From the NCBI RefSeq assembly GCF_027409185.1, contig NC_084478.1, positions 82,691,624 through 82,755,623 of the forward strand: a DNA stretch of 64,000 nucleotides. Direction: 5' to 3'. The notes beneath the pieces were generated by a model. That model was not told the DNA's origin. It was given only the letters and a program-made list of their open reading frames with translations, and made no database searches. Source of the stretch: Cynocephalus volans. Taxonomy: Eukaryota > Chordata > Mammalia > Dermoptera > Cynocephalidae. The position numbers were made by a program, and so were the translations under genes. Shown here piece after piece: positions 11,860 through 22,946 of this stretch (position 1 is the first letter of the stretch; each line of letters begins with the position of its first letter).

Positions 11860-12805
11860 GATCTCACACCTATTACTTCATTTACTCTTGTGAGCACCCA
11901 ATAATGGTAACATCATTTTTACATTTTAGGGCATGCAGTTCTGAGCCCCACAGGAAGTAACCAGTATTCCTTCATAAGCCAACAGTAAATTCCTATCTGT
12001 ATAGAACTGTTGGCTTTGTAAATTTAGACACAGATCTTTGTTGCAGGTTCAATAATAATGATAATGCATTTTTGTACTCCCAGTTGCTATCTCTGGAGAT
12101 AAGAGTAAATAATCAATGTTCATTCAGCAGATACTGTTTATATATGTATGGCCGTTTACAAATTATAAATTGATTTTACATGTATTCTCTTCTGCTACCT
12201 AGGACACAATAAAGACGGTTTATCTTTGCATCCCCAATGCATAGCAATGAGATCAGCAAATAGACAATTACTATTCCGTCTTGCATTCATCAGACATTGA
12301 ATCCCTTACATATACTTAGAGCGTTCTTACACTTAGAGTGTTCAACAATCCTTACTCAAATTTTTCTCTACTTTATTTGCATAGTATAATAACTGTGGTA
12401 CAATTTATAAAGCTAGTACTCAGCACCAAAATCAAGTTACATTCATATGGTACTTGAGAGTTCACAAAATGCGAAAATACGTTGCCTTACTCTCAGCTCT
12501 GGGCATGATGCAATATGATAAATCTGTAGTGACTATAACAGTGAGTTCACATAGTAGGCAACTGATATTGATCCATTCATTTAAAAGGTATTTAAACCCC
12601 CAGTTTGTATAACTATTTATATTATCCTTCTCATTGTGGGTCAAGCACACAGTTGAGAATTTTGTAGAGACAAAGCCTGTCTTACAGAAACCTTTATTCA
12701 TGCAGATAGCATTTAATGTCTTACATTTACATAGTGCTCTGCAGTTTGGAAAGCACATTCACATTCATTACTTTTTCCTGTTACCTGGGAAAATATACTG
12801 GTAAA
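11860..12805. repeat. Ancient, degenerate quasi-tandem repeat, copy A part
   Basis: Related pieces recur here and further on in copy C. Anchors are 'gtttacaaattataaattga' (about 12154) and 'gcagtttggaaagcacattc' (about 12740), each followed by a '(g)(c/t)tacctggg/agg' motif. A second anchor is cattcat(c/t)-rich (about 12119, 12283, 12570). Anchors recur at roughly 150 or 300 bp with heavy divergence. I cannot assign it to a named family. Confidence 0.4.
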
Positions 12806-12820
12806 GTTATAATTTAACTT

Positions 12821-12861
12821 TTGGCACTTCATTTGGTATAATCCCTAGGAATGGTGCCAAG
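12821..12861 (+). repeat. 41-bp duplicated filler at the copy A breakpoint
   Basis: The 41 bases here match 7268-7308 with one mismatch (ttggcaC versus ttggcaG near the start). The match begins within four bases of where copy A stops resembling copy C (about 12817). It carries the copy A version of a variable base (atccc; copy C has atgcc at about 57291). This looks like a short templated insertion made during the repair event that joined copy A to unrelated DNA. Confidence 0.8.
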
Positions 12862-12964
12862 ATCCCTCCCCCTCCCCCTCAACTGCTCCACAACATCTTA
12901 GAATGTAAAAATTAATAATAATACTAATAAATAAATAAAGCTTTTAAAATATTTTAAGAAAACA
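12862..12964. other. Short AT-rich joining segment of unknown origin
   Basis: It begins with a C-rich stretch (ccctccccctccccctc) and continues into an ataataaataaataaag-like AT-rich run. No gene and no recognised repeat family. Confidence 0.5.
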
Positions 12965-13331
12965 TTGGGCACATGACCTAGGGAACAAATCAACAGAGCA
13001 ACACTGGATTTAAACTACATTTTAGTCTAATTGGATTTGACAGACATCTAGAGAACATTTTATCCAGCAACTACAGAATACACTTTCTTCCCTTCAACAC
13101 ATGCAACATTTTCCAGGAGAGACCACACGTTAAGATATAAATCAAGTCTCCACAAAGTTTTAAAAATTGGAATCATTTCAAGTACCTTCTCAGACCGAAA
13201 CAGATTAAAGCTAAAAATCAATAACTGGTGAAACTCTGGAAACTATATAAATACATGGAAATGAAACAACATGCTCCTGAATGACCTATGGGTCAAAGAA
13301 GAAATAAAACAGGAAATCAAAGAATTTCTCT
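12965..13331 (+). mobile_element. Old L1 fragment, ORF2 endonuclease region, plus strand
   Basis: The plus-strand sequence resembles the L1 endonuclease C-terminal coding region: 'gacagacatctagagaacat', 'acagaatacactttcttccc', then a segment corresponding to 'ggtcaaagaagaaataaaac'. It runs opposite to every other large L1 in the window, has frame breaks, and both ends are truncated. It lies just beyond the copy A breakpoint. Confidence 0.75.
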
Positions 13332-16300
13332 AACCAATTTTTTAAAAGATGTGCAAAATTTTTATTACATAAGACATTATTCATGACACAGAGATTGGGA
13401 ACTACAAATATGTGGCACTGGAATAAGTCTTACAAAGATTGCATTTTAAGAATTTGTAGCATACATTTTTACAGTTTTTCTCTTTTAAAAAGTGGAAGTT
13501 ATAGCTAAGAGTTAACCACATACAGTGAAGCATTTTACAGACGTTAGAGATTAGAGAAGATGAATGATACAAAGGAAAAAAGCCATAGTTCTTGCTGGCT
13601 ATATATTGTATTGCCTTCAAAAGCAACCGTGTGTGTTGTAATCAGTTCATCGTTAAATTTTTATTCTTCTTCTCTTTCATCTCATAGGGAATGACTGTCA
13701 TCTGTATGACTGAAACAGGATAGCTATTATGTCTGAGTTGCAGCTGGTGGGAGAGCAAAAGAGTGGAGAAGAGAGCAAACCCTGTGTCTTAAGACCCAGG
13801 CCTGGAAATGGCATGCATCACTTCCACTTACATTTCGTTGATTGCTACAATCACTTGGCTACACATAACTGCAAAGGAGGCTGTGAAGAGTAGTCTAGCT
13901 GGGGAGCCACATGTGAAGCAAGAAAGGGAGAATGTATCCTGGTGAGCAACTAGCAGTCCCCTACTCACTAGGCCTAGCAGGAGTAAGTGCCATTATTGAT
14001 TAATGATATCTGCCATGGGTTGGAAGAAAGAAACTGTGGCACCCGTGCATGTTATGCATTAACTGATCTTGCTTTGTGGAATGCAATGTGAACCTTGCAG
14101 TGTGGAATGAAAGTCATATTTTCTCTTCTACAGGATTCTGAAGTTTAAATCTAATTCAAAAAATTTAGTTCAACAGACATTTGTTGAGCATTTGCTATGA
14201 GAAATGCGCACTTGTTGGGTTCTGTGCCCAGGCGAAAAAAAGCTAGTCCTTTTTGGCTTGCACTAGGATGTGAAAGAAAAATATCCCTGCACTTACTGTC
14301 TTTGTGGTGGCCCACATTGAATTGGGGAATACATCTGTAGAAGAAAAAAAAATAAAGTAGTATATGGAACCACTTGCGTGATACCAGGGTCCCTCTGTGC
14401 CTTGCTATTCTAAAGCCTAATGCCACCTTCTGTGCCTTCTCTCTAACACTGGCTATTCGTCCAGCATTTCTTCTTGAAAAAATGAATAGGAAAAGAAACT
14501 TTGATGGAGGAAATATTGAGCACATATTGGTTTTGAAGAGAGGGAGCTGAGCACTGTCCCTAGATCAATTAAGAATGGCACAACATGGGACAAGTGCCTG
14601 CATTAACATAATCATGCTATTGAACAGATGGGGCTATTCTAATTTTTTCCTCACATGGTATAAACATTCCCTAACATTCACTGCTTAACTTAGGGGCTGT
14701 TGGTAGACAATCTTTCTTCTGTATTGCACTCCTTATTTAACAGTGCAAGAGAAGGACAAGAGATAGAAGGAAAGGAATAAAGGGACTTCTGGTTCCAGAC
14801 TAGATTTGGAAGGGAAGTCATGGTTTGTTGGGGTGTGGCTTTAGCTTAACCTTTCCAGAATAGCTAGTATGACTGTAGTATTTGGAGGAACCATTAACCA
14901 ATCTACTGCCTAAAGGGGCTGCTGTCATGAGAGCTGTTTTCTGTGAACCTTGTATAATTCCAGAATGTTCTCTTCTGCTGGAAATGGTGGGAATTACTAT
15001 TCACTTTGGGTTCTCTCCAAATCCAACCTGTCTTCTACAGTAATCAATGGTCATTTCCATCTGGCTATAGTTCAGGTAAGTCCCATACCTCATGTCTTGC
15101 TTCTCAACCCTCTGCTGCCCAGAGCCAGAGCCCCTGTCACAGAAGCCAAAATACATGTCTAGTTGCTATATCAAAAAGGAGGAAGTAGCCTTTACATAAA
15201 AGAAAGTCCCTTTTTTCAGAATTTGGTTGAACCAATACTAGTACCAGCTAAATTTTCCTTGGTTCATTCTTTTTCCTTTGTAGGCAACAGCTGAGTATGG
15301 TGAGGACAGCTAGAATCCACTTCTATGACTTTTCGTCACATATCGTAGCCCAAGAAAAACTTTCTTCCCCAGTGAGACCTGTTCTTTGTTGCTTTGCCCC
15401 CCCACGGATTTGTCACCCCACTTCCCCAAGGTGACGGAGCCACAAAGGATTACTCAAAACCCATCTCTTCTGAGCAGTGAGAAGCCCCAAAGTGGTTAAC
15501 TTCCCCAGAACCCTCAAGCGAGAGGCATCCCTTCCTTAGGAAATTAACCCCGAATTGGGGTTCTCTTCCTGCATTTATTTTCCAGACCAGCAAGTTACAG
15601 GAAGGGAATGTAGGTGGGGTTATAGTTTAACAATATAGGCTGGTGACATTCAGTGAAACAAGTCAGATGACATTCCATTCGACAATTAAGTGATCCACCA
15701 AGAAAAGCTTGATCTTAGCAAACATTCCTTCTTACAGCAATTTCCCAGTATCTTAACATATCAATCAGTAACTAGTCTGTCTTTGAGCCAGCAACCTCAC
15801 TGTGTTACAAACCTTTATCTTACACCAGAGGCTTTATAGCCTGAGGAAAATTTCCTGTCCCTTGCAAGGTCAATATTTGAAACTGCAAGGCTTTGGAAAA
15901 CCAGGCCCTGTGAAGTACATTTGCTTTAGGAATCCTCTACAGTTCTTTTCAATGATTATTCAAGCAACAAAGAGATGACAGTGAGAAGATGGATTAGTCA
16001 TTATAGGATGGTATCATCCAAGGTATATCTATCTCTCCATCATGGTCTTACTACCTCCCTGCAGGCACAGGATTTATCATATATCCTCCTACGTTCACAG
16101 TCCAAATAATATGAGTTACTGTTCCTGGGAAGGCCTCCAGTTCTTCTGACAGTAGCAACTGGTAGAACTCTAGCTCATGATGTTAGTGGCACAATGACTG
16201 GACTCCAGTCATGATCAAGTTTACCAGAGACTGCCTGCTCCCCATTTCTCCTACCCTCACCAATTCCCAGATCCTTCTTGTCCTGTTTTGTAGTAGAAGA

Positions 16301-16364
16301 ATAATAGTCACAAAATGGATATTAAAAGAGAGGTAACAATGGCAAAGTGGAGGGGGAAAATAGT
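13332..16364. other. Non-repetitive left flank of the L1 nest
   Basis: About 3 kb without a copy elsewhere in the window. No convincing gene. Frames such as 14151-14525 (minus, 124 aa) and 13402-13626 show no recognisable domain. It contains one L2-like fragment and a segment at 15340-15960 that might be an old LTR but has no clear termini. The outer L1 inserted at its right end. Confidence 0.6.
14155..14345 (-). repeat. L2-type LINE fragment
   Basis: The plus strand has ttcaacagacatttgttgag followed by 'catttgctatgagaaatgcg' and 'ggttctgtgcccaggcg'. This is the reverse of the common L2 3' region (in mammals usually 'ttcaacaaatatttattgag'). Diverged, with no coding capacity. Confidence 0.6.
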
Positions 16365-16379
16365 ACTTTGGTAGTTTCA
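16365..16379 (+). repeat. Left target-site duplication of L1-1
   Basis: actttggtagtttca lies directly beside the A/T-rich 3' tail of the outer L1. Its partners at the 5' ends are acttcagtagtttca (34395-34409, copy B), actttagtagtttca (4947-4961, copy A) and actttagtaatttca (54933-54947, copy C). This pairing shows that one L1 spans 16380-34394 with later insertions inside it. Confidence 0.75.
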
Positions 16380-17199
16380 TTATTATTTTTATTATTTTAT
16401 CAATACACAATGTAAACATTTTTTGTGGACCTTTACCAAATTCTCCCGAACCTCGCCTCCCCCTCCCCCTTTCCCACCTCTCATATTCTCAGTTCTGTCC
16501 ACTCCTTCTGAAAGTTCAAGGAATTACTGTGATTGTTGTATTTTTCTTTCTTGTTTTTTTGTTTGGTTTGTTTTGTTTTCTCAGCTCCCACTTATGAATG
16601 AGGAACTGTGGTATTTCTCTTTATGTACCTGGCTTGTGTCACTTAACATAATTTTCTCTAAGTTCATCCGTGTTGTTTTTAATGTCAGAATTTCATTCCT
16701 TTTCATGGCAGAGTACTATTCCATTGTGTATATATACTGTATTGACCTTCTTTAATCATCTCTCAATGAACATTCAGGTTGGTTCCAACTATTTGTCATT
16801 GTAAATAGACCTGCAATAAACATGGGAGTGCAGGTATCCCTTCGTCAAGATGTCTCCCATTCCTTTGCGTATACCCCCAGGAGCACGATTCCTGTCTCAT
16901 ATGGAAGTTCTATGTCTAATTCTTTGAGGAACCTCCATAATCTTTTCCCTAATGTCTGCAGACCCAACAACAGTATAGGAGGGTCCCCCTTTCTCCACAT
17001 CCACACCAGCATTTCCCACTCTTTCCCTTTTGATACTGGCCAGTCTAAATGGTTTGAGATGATATCTCATATGTTTTTGATTTTCATTTTCCTGATTCTT
17101 AGTGATGCTGAGCATTTTTTCACATACCTATTGGCTATTTGTATGTCTTCCGTTGAAAAATGTCTATTCAGTTCTTTTACCCATTTCCTTAATCAGATT
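16380..17199 (-). mobile_element. L1-1, 3' part (3'UTR and ORF2 C-terminus)
   Basis: The 3' end of the outer L1 begins with an A/T-rich tail and a C-rich 3'UTR segment (cctccccctccccctttccc). ORF2 C-terminal coding sequence follows, broken into short frames (for example 16897-17115, with KKCSxxxSI-type remnants absent or altered). It stops at the target duplication of the younger L1 and resumes at 22947. Clearly older than the L1 inserted in it. Confidence 0.85.
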
Positions 17200-17387
17200 A
17201 CCTGTTTTTTTGTTTTTTGTTTTTTTAAATTTTGTCGATATACATTGTGGCTGATTATTGCTCCCCATCACCAAAACCTCCCCCCCTTCTCCCTCTCCCC
17301 CTCCCCCCCAACAATGTCCTTTCTGTTTGATTGTTGTATCAACTTCAAGTAATTGTGGTTGTTATATCTTCTTCCCCCCCCCCCGGT

Positions 17388-17388
<1 letters not shown>

Positions 17389-17447
<59 letters not shown>
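17389..17447 (+). repeat. (GT)n microsatellite
   Basis: About 28 uninterrupted GT units in the 3'UTR of the younger L1. The related 3'UTR at about 28674-28684 has only a few units, so the run expanded in this element. Confidence 0.95.
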
Positions 17448-17450
<3 letters not shown>

Positions 17451-17464
17451 TTATATATGAATTT

Positions 17465-20400
17465 TTAGCTCCCACCAATAAGTGAGAACATGTGGTATTT
17501 CTCTTTCTGTGCCTGACTTGTTTCACTTGATATAATTCTCTCGAGGTCCATCCATGTTGTTGCAAATGGCAGTATTTCATTCGTTTTTATAGCTGAGTAG
17601 TATTCCATTGTGTAGATGTACCACATTTTCCGTATCCACTCATCTGATGATGGACATTTGGGCTGGTTCCAACTCTTGGCTATTGTAAAGAGTGCTGCGA
17701 TGAACATTGGGGAACAGGTATACCTTCGACTTGATGATTTCCATTCCTCTGGGTATATTCCCAACAGTGGGATAGCTGGGTCGTATGGTAGATCTATCTG
17801 CAATTGTTTGAGGAACCTCCATACCATTTTCCATAGAGGCTGCACCATTTTTGCAGTCCCACCAACAATGTATGAGAGTTCCTTTTTCTCCACAACCTTG
17901 CCAGCATTTATCGTTCAGAATCTTTTGGATTTTAGCCATCCTAACTAGGGTTAGGTGGTATCTCAGTGTGCTTTTGATTTGCATTTCTCGGATGCTGAGT
18001 GATGTTGAGCATTTTTTCATATGTCTGTTGGCCATTTGTATACCTTCCTTAGAGAAATGCCTACTTAGCTCTTTTGCCCATTTTTTAATTGGGTTGCTTG
18101 TTTTCTTCTTGTAAAGTTGTTTGAGTTCCTTGTATATACTGGATATTAATCCTTTGTCAGATGTATATTTTGCAAATATATTCTCCCACTCTGTTGGTTG
18201 TCTTTTAACTCTGTTAATTGTTTCTTTTGCTGTGCAGAAGCTTTTTAGTTTGATTTTGTATCCTGCTACTGTGATGAAATCATTTATTAATTCCAAGAGT
18301 TTTTGTGCAGAGGTTTTAGGCTGTTCAATATATAGGATCATGTCATCTGCAAACAAGGAAATTTTGACATCATCTTTTCCAATCTGGATGCCCTTTATTT
18401 CCTTCTCTTCTCTGATTGCTCTGGCTAGTACTTCCAACACTATGTTGAATAGGAGTGGTGAGAGTGGGCATCCTTGTCTAGTTTCTGTTCTTAAAGGAAA
18501 AGCTTTCAGCTTTCCTCCATTCAGGATGATATTGGCAGTGGGTTTGGCATATATGGCTTTAATTATGTTGAGATAATTTCCCTCTATACCTAACTTATAG
18601 AGGGTCTTTGTCAAGAATGAGTGCTGAACTTTATCAAATGCTTTTTCAGCATCTATAGAGATGAGCATATGGTCCTTGTGTTTGAGTTTATTAATATGGT
18701 GTATCACATTTATTGATTTGCATATGTTGAACCAACCTTGCATCCCAGGGATGAATCCCACTTGATCGTGATGAATAATTTTTCGTATGTGTTGCTGTAT
18801 TCTGTTTGCTAGTATTTTAGTGAGGATTTTTGCATCTATATTCATCAAGGATATTGGCCTGTAGTTTTCTTTTTTGGTTATATCTTTACCTGGTTTTGGT
18901 ATCAGGATGATGTTAACTTCATAGAATGAGTTTGGGAGATTTGCATCCGTTTCAATCTTTTGGAATAGTTTGTAAAGAATCGGTGTCAATTCCTCTTTGA
19001 ATGTTTGGTAAAATTCTGCTGTGAATCCATCTGGTCCTGGGCTTTTCTTTGTTGGGAGCCTTCTGATAACAGCTTCAATCTCCTTTATTGTTATTGGTCT
19101 GTTCAAATTTTCTACGTCTTCATGGTTCAGTTTTGGGAGCTTGTGTGTGTCTAGAAATTTATCCATTTCCTCCAGGTTTTCAAATTTGTTGGCGTATAGT
19201 TGTTTATAGTAGTCTCGAATGATTCCTTGTATTTCAGATGAATCAGTTGTAATATCGCCTTTTTCATTTCTAATTTTTTTATTTGAGTCTTCTCTCTTCT
19301 TTTTTTTTGTTAGCAATGCTAATGGTTTGTCAATTTTATTTATCTTTTCAAAAAACCAACTTTTTGATTCGTTGACCTTTTGAATTGTTTTTTGGTTTTC
19401 AATTTCATTTAGTTCTGCTCTGATCTTAATGATTTCTTTCCATCTGTTAACTTTAGGTTTGGATTGTTCTTGTTTTTCTAGTTCTTTAAGGTGAAGTCTT
19501 AGGTTATTCACTTGCCATCTTTCCATTCTTCTGAAGTGAGCGTTTAATGCAATAAATTTCCCTCTCAATACTGATTTTGCAGTATGCCACCGGTTTTGGT
19601 ATGATGTATCATTGTTTTCATTAGTTGCAATAAATTTTTTGATTTCCTGCTTGATTTCTTCTTGGACCCATATGTCATTAAGTAGAATGCTGTTTAATTT
19701 CCATGTGTTTGTATAGTTTCCAGAGTTTCGTTTGTTATTAATTTCTAGTTTTAATCCATTGTGGTCTGAGAAGATACATGGGATAATTCCAATTTTTTTA
19801 AAAATTTATTTAGACTTGATTTGTGACCTAATATGTGATCTATCCTGGAGAATGATCCATGTGCTGATGGGAAGAATGAATATTCTGAGGTTGTTGTGTG
19901 GAATATTCTGTAAATATCTGCCAATTCCAATTGGTCTAGAGTCTTGTTTAGATCTTGTGTTTCTCTACTGATTCTTTGCCTAGATGATCTGTCTAATATT
20001 GACAGTGGGGTGTTCAGGTCCCCTGCTATTATGGTATTAGTGTCTATTTCCTTCTTTAGGTCTAATAGAGTTTGTTTTATAAATCTGGCTGCTCCAACAT
20101 CGGGTGTGTACATATTTATGATTGTTATGTCTTCTTGATGGATCATTCCTTTTATCATTAAGTAGTGTCCCTCATTGTCTCTTTTTATGGTTTTTAGTTT
20201 AAAGTCTATTTTGTCAGATATAAGAATAGCTACTCCAGCTCGTTTTTCTTTTCTGTCTGCATGGTAAATCTTTTTCCATCCTTTCACTCTTAGTCTGTGT
20301 GATTCTTTATGGGTGAGGTAGGTCTCTTGTAGGCAGCATATAGTTGGGTCCTCCATTTTGATCCAGTCAGCCAGTCTGTGTCTTTTGATTGGGGAATTTA
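17465..20400 (-). pseudogene. L1 ORF2 of the younger L1 (endonuclease and reverse transcriptase), broken
   Basis: ORF2 encodes the L1 endonuclease and reverse transcriptase that carry out target-primed reverse transcription. Visible pieces are an endonuclease frame (19751-20356, with CCLQETYLTHKE, GDLNTPLSIL and SRIDHILGHK), a 642-aa frame (17640-19568) with the reverse transcriptase core ([27 protein letters not shown]) and the cysteine-rich end ([14 protein letters not shown]), and a C-terminal frame (17465-17893). The normal length is about 1275 aa. The frame changes around 19570-19750 and 17640-17890. The residues run directly from the reverse transcriptase end (VAGYKI) into sequence that normally lies hundreds of residues later, which marks an internal deletion near 18240-18260. 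Confidence 0.9.
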
Positions 20401-20639
20401 AGCCTTTTACATTGAAAGGTGTTGATTTATTCCTAGCATTTTATTGGTCGTTTGGTTGTCTTAGGTGTCTTTTGTTCCTTGCTTTCTGATTTACTGTTTG
20501 GTTTCTGTGTTTGATGGTTCCTTAGGTTGTAGATAGCATTTTTGTTTGCTTGTTTTCTCTTCATGAATGCCATTTTTATTAAACTAGTGGGTATTGTTTT
20601 TCTTGGGTTTTTATGGCAGTGGTAGTTATTTTTCAGGAA

Positions 20640-21515
20640 CCAAACCCAGTACTCCCTTGAGGATTTTTGTAAGGGTGGTCGTGTGGTAGTGAACTCCCGC
20701 AGATTTTGTTTGTCTGAGAAATATACTGTTTGCCCTTCATTTCGGAAGGATAGCCTTGCAGGGTAGAGTATTCTTGGCTGGCAATCTTTGTCTTTTAGTA
20801 TTTTGAAAATATCATCCCATTCCTTTCTAGCTTTTAGGGTTTGTGATGAAAAGTCTGATGTTAGCCTGATTGGGGCTACCTTATACCTGATTTAACGCTT
20901 CTCTCTTGCAGCTTTTAAGATTCTCTCTTTGTCTCTGAGTTTTGCCAATTTGACTATGACATGTCTTGGAGAAGGCCTTTTTGGGTTGAATACGTTTGGA
21001 GATCGTTGAGCTTCCTGGATCTAAAGATCTGTGACTTTTCCTATACCTGGGAAGTTTTCTGCCACTATTTTGTTGAATATGTTTTCAATTCAATCTCCGT
21101 TTTCGTCCCCTTCTGGAATACCCATGACTCGGATATTTGAGCCCTTAAGGTTGTCTGATATCTCTCTCAGATTTTCTTCCATGTCCTTGATTCTTTTTTC
21201 TTTCTTTTTGTCTGCTTGTGTTATTTCAAACAGCCCATCTTCAAGTTCAGAGTTTCTCTCTTCAACTTCGACAAGCCTGCTGGTTAAACTCTCCATTGTG
21301 TTTTTTATTTCGCTGAATAACTTCTTCAGTTCAGCAAGTTCTGCTACATTTTTTTTCAGGAAAGGGATTTCTTTGTACGTTTCCTCTTTCAGATCCTGTA
21401 TACTTTTCCTCATTTCATCATGATGTCTATCTGTGTTTTCTTGTATCTCATTCAGTTTCCTTTGAATTATCACTCGAAATTCCTTGTCAGTCATTTCAAG
21501 GGCTTCTTGTTCCAT
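20640..21515 (-). pseudogene. L1 ORF1 of the younger L1, broken
   Basis: A frame at 21090-21515 (141 aa, start MEQEALEMTDKEF) carries the ORF1 coiled coil (MESLTSRLVEVEERNSELED) and the beginning of the RNA-binding domain (NIRVMGIPEGDE). It then hits a stop. The C-terminal domain follows in another frame down to about 20640. The normal length would be near 300-340 aa, so the protein is truncated. Confidence 0.85.
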
Positions 21516-21539
21516 AGGATCTAGAGTTTGAGATTTATT

Positions 21540-22934
21540 AACTTTTGGTGGTGTACTTTCTTGATTTTTTGTATTTCTGGTATCTTTTTTTGATGTTTAT
21601 TCATTGTGGCAGGGGGTTTCACAGTCCACCAGTTTGAGACTAATGACTAACTAGGATGTTGCTGTGGTTGCCAGTTTCGTATGGCTACCTCCGTGGCTGC
21701 TCAGTTGGCCTCTAGTGCCTTGTGTGTGTGGTTGCCTCGGGTCTTGGGCTTCTCCGGGGAGCTACCTTTCTGGTCAGCTTGCACTCTGCTGGGCTGGTGG
21801 ATCACAGACCACAGGGTGTGTGATCGCTGTTGAGCTTTCACTTCCTGTGCAGGACTTCTCCCTGTTCCGTGTGCTCTGGCCCAGGCTGTTGGATCGTGCA
21901 GTGGCGACCCCACAGGGTGTGTGGTTTCTGTCAAGTCTCTGCCTCCCTGGCCGCACGTCTCCCCACTCTGTGCGCACTGTGCTGGGCTGGGACATGTCTT
22001 CTGCAACCCTCGTCTATCAGCTGGGCCTTCAATACCCTGCTCGGCACCGCCTCGCCCAGGAAGTCTACCAGGTTTCTTCTAGGCACAGAGGACCGGTCGC
22101 TCTGGGTGCCTTTGTAGCACTGTGTAGATCTTTCTCGGGATTTGTTCACCTTTGTATCCCCCTGGTATAAACCAAGTCTAGCGCCCGCCTGCAGCAACCT
22201 CACCAGCATGTTCAAGCGGACCTGGGAACTCTCCTACCACACTATTCCCAACCAGAAATTGGTTAGGCTTTTTTTCCGAACTGGTGGCCGCAGAGATGGT
22301 ATCTGCCTCCCAGTAACAGGAAGTTTACCGGGGGCCAGAGTCCAGGGTGCGGTGGAGTGACAGTCAGCCCGCCCGTACTTCCTTGCCCTCCCAATACTGG
22401 CCGGGGACGCCCCACGGCACCAACCCGCCAGAGAACCACAGAGGGAGTGGGCGGGGAGGCCGGTCCGCAGGCTCTGGAAAGCCCCGTGCCGGGCCAAGCA
22501 AGTGGGAAGGCTCAGTGGTGGCCGAGCCGGGTGGAGGTGCCCGGACCTGGGAAAATGGAGGCAGCCCTGGGGCGGTGAGTGTCCTGGTGATGCAGGCGGG
22601 AGCCGTGTGGGCATCAGCTGCCCACAGGACTGGTCCAGGGGTCACTCACAGGGTTGTGCCTGGTCGGATGCTCACTCTCTCTCTCTGGTTTGTCACCTTT
22701 CCCATTCTCGGCCGCTGCCGCCTCGGGCTGTTCAGTTGCGGCATGGCTCGGGCGCTCCCAGGAATCTTCTTTAATGCCGGTACCTGAAACCTCGAATCCT
22801 GAATAGGGCAGCTGGCCGCCTTCAGCGCAGCCCCAGCCTCCAGGATCCTGTCTGCATCCACAGCAGCCCTGGCACCGTGTTCCCTGTTTCGAGACTCACT
22901 TTTGCAGCTAAGAAACAGTTCTTTTCCTCAGGTC
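21540..22934 (-). promoter_or_regulatory. GC-rich 5'UTR/promoter region of the younger L1
   Basis: About 1.4 kb of CpG-containing sequence upstream of ORF1, very unlike the AT-rich surroundings. Partly repeated segments occur near 21723, 21811 and 21911 (cacagggtgtgtg) and near 21781, 21876 and 21976 (gcactStgctgggctgg or diverged forms), suggesting internal repeats of about 100 bp. L1 5'UTRs hold the internal pol II promoter. The many overlapping open frames here are a by-product of base composition. Confidence 0.7.
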
Positions 22935-22946
22935 ACCTGTTTTTTG

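Larger units (their letters stand above)
4962..12817. other. Non-coding right part of the duplicated segment, copy A
   Basis: I find no gene in this stretch. Open frames are short, lie on both strands and do not resemble known proteins. It carries ancient repeats listed separately (MIR, L2, a tRNA-derived SINE). The same sequence is at 34410-44250 (copy B, interrupted by a retrovirus and lacking about 2.45 kb) and 54948-62805 (copy C). By eye, A and C differ by only one or two percent in the middle of this region. Copy A ends abruptly at about 12817, while copy C continues with different sequence. Confidence 0.8.
17213..22934 (-). mobile_element. Younger L1, nearly full length, with TSD and an internal ORF2 deletion
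   Basis: A complete L1 order is visible leftward from 22934: a GC-rich 5'UTR (about 22934-21540), ORF1 (21515-20640), ORF2 (about 20400-17500) and a 3'UTR with a (GT)n run and A-rich tail (17450-17213). TSDs are acctgtttttttg (17200-17212) and acctgttttttg (22935-22946). It sits inside L1-1 at a position where L1-1 continues on both sides. ORF2 is frameshifted and lacks about 0.8-0.9 kb, so it is defective. No copy occurs elsewhere in the window. Confidence 0.9.

Noticed and set aside
14151-14525. 124-aa minus-strand frame as a possible single-copy gene
   Set aside because: It overlaps an L2-type fragment and has no recognisable domain. I see no splice-site or start context that supports it.
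17389-17485. Frame with a repeated C-V or H-T run
   Set aside because: It is a translation of the (GT)n microsatellite.
22234-22787. Cluster of GC-rich open frames on both strands, suggestive of a CpG-island exon
   Set aside because: They lie inside the 5'UTR of the younger L1, between its TSD and ORF1. GC-rich DNA lacks stops, so overlapping frames on every strand are expected.
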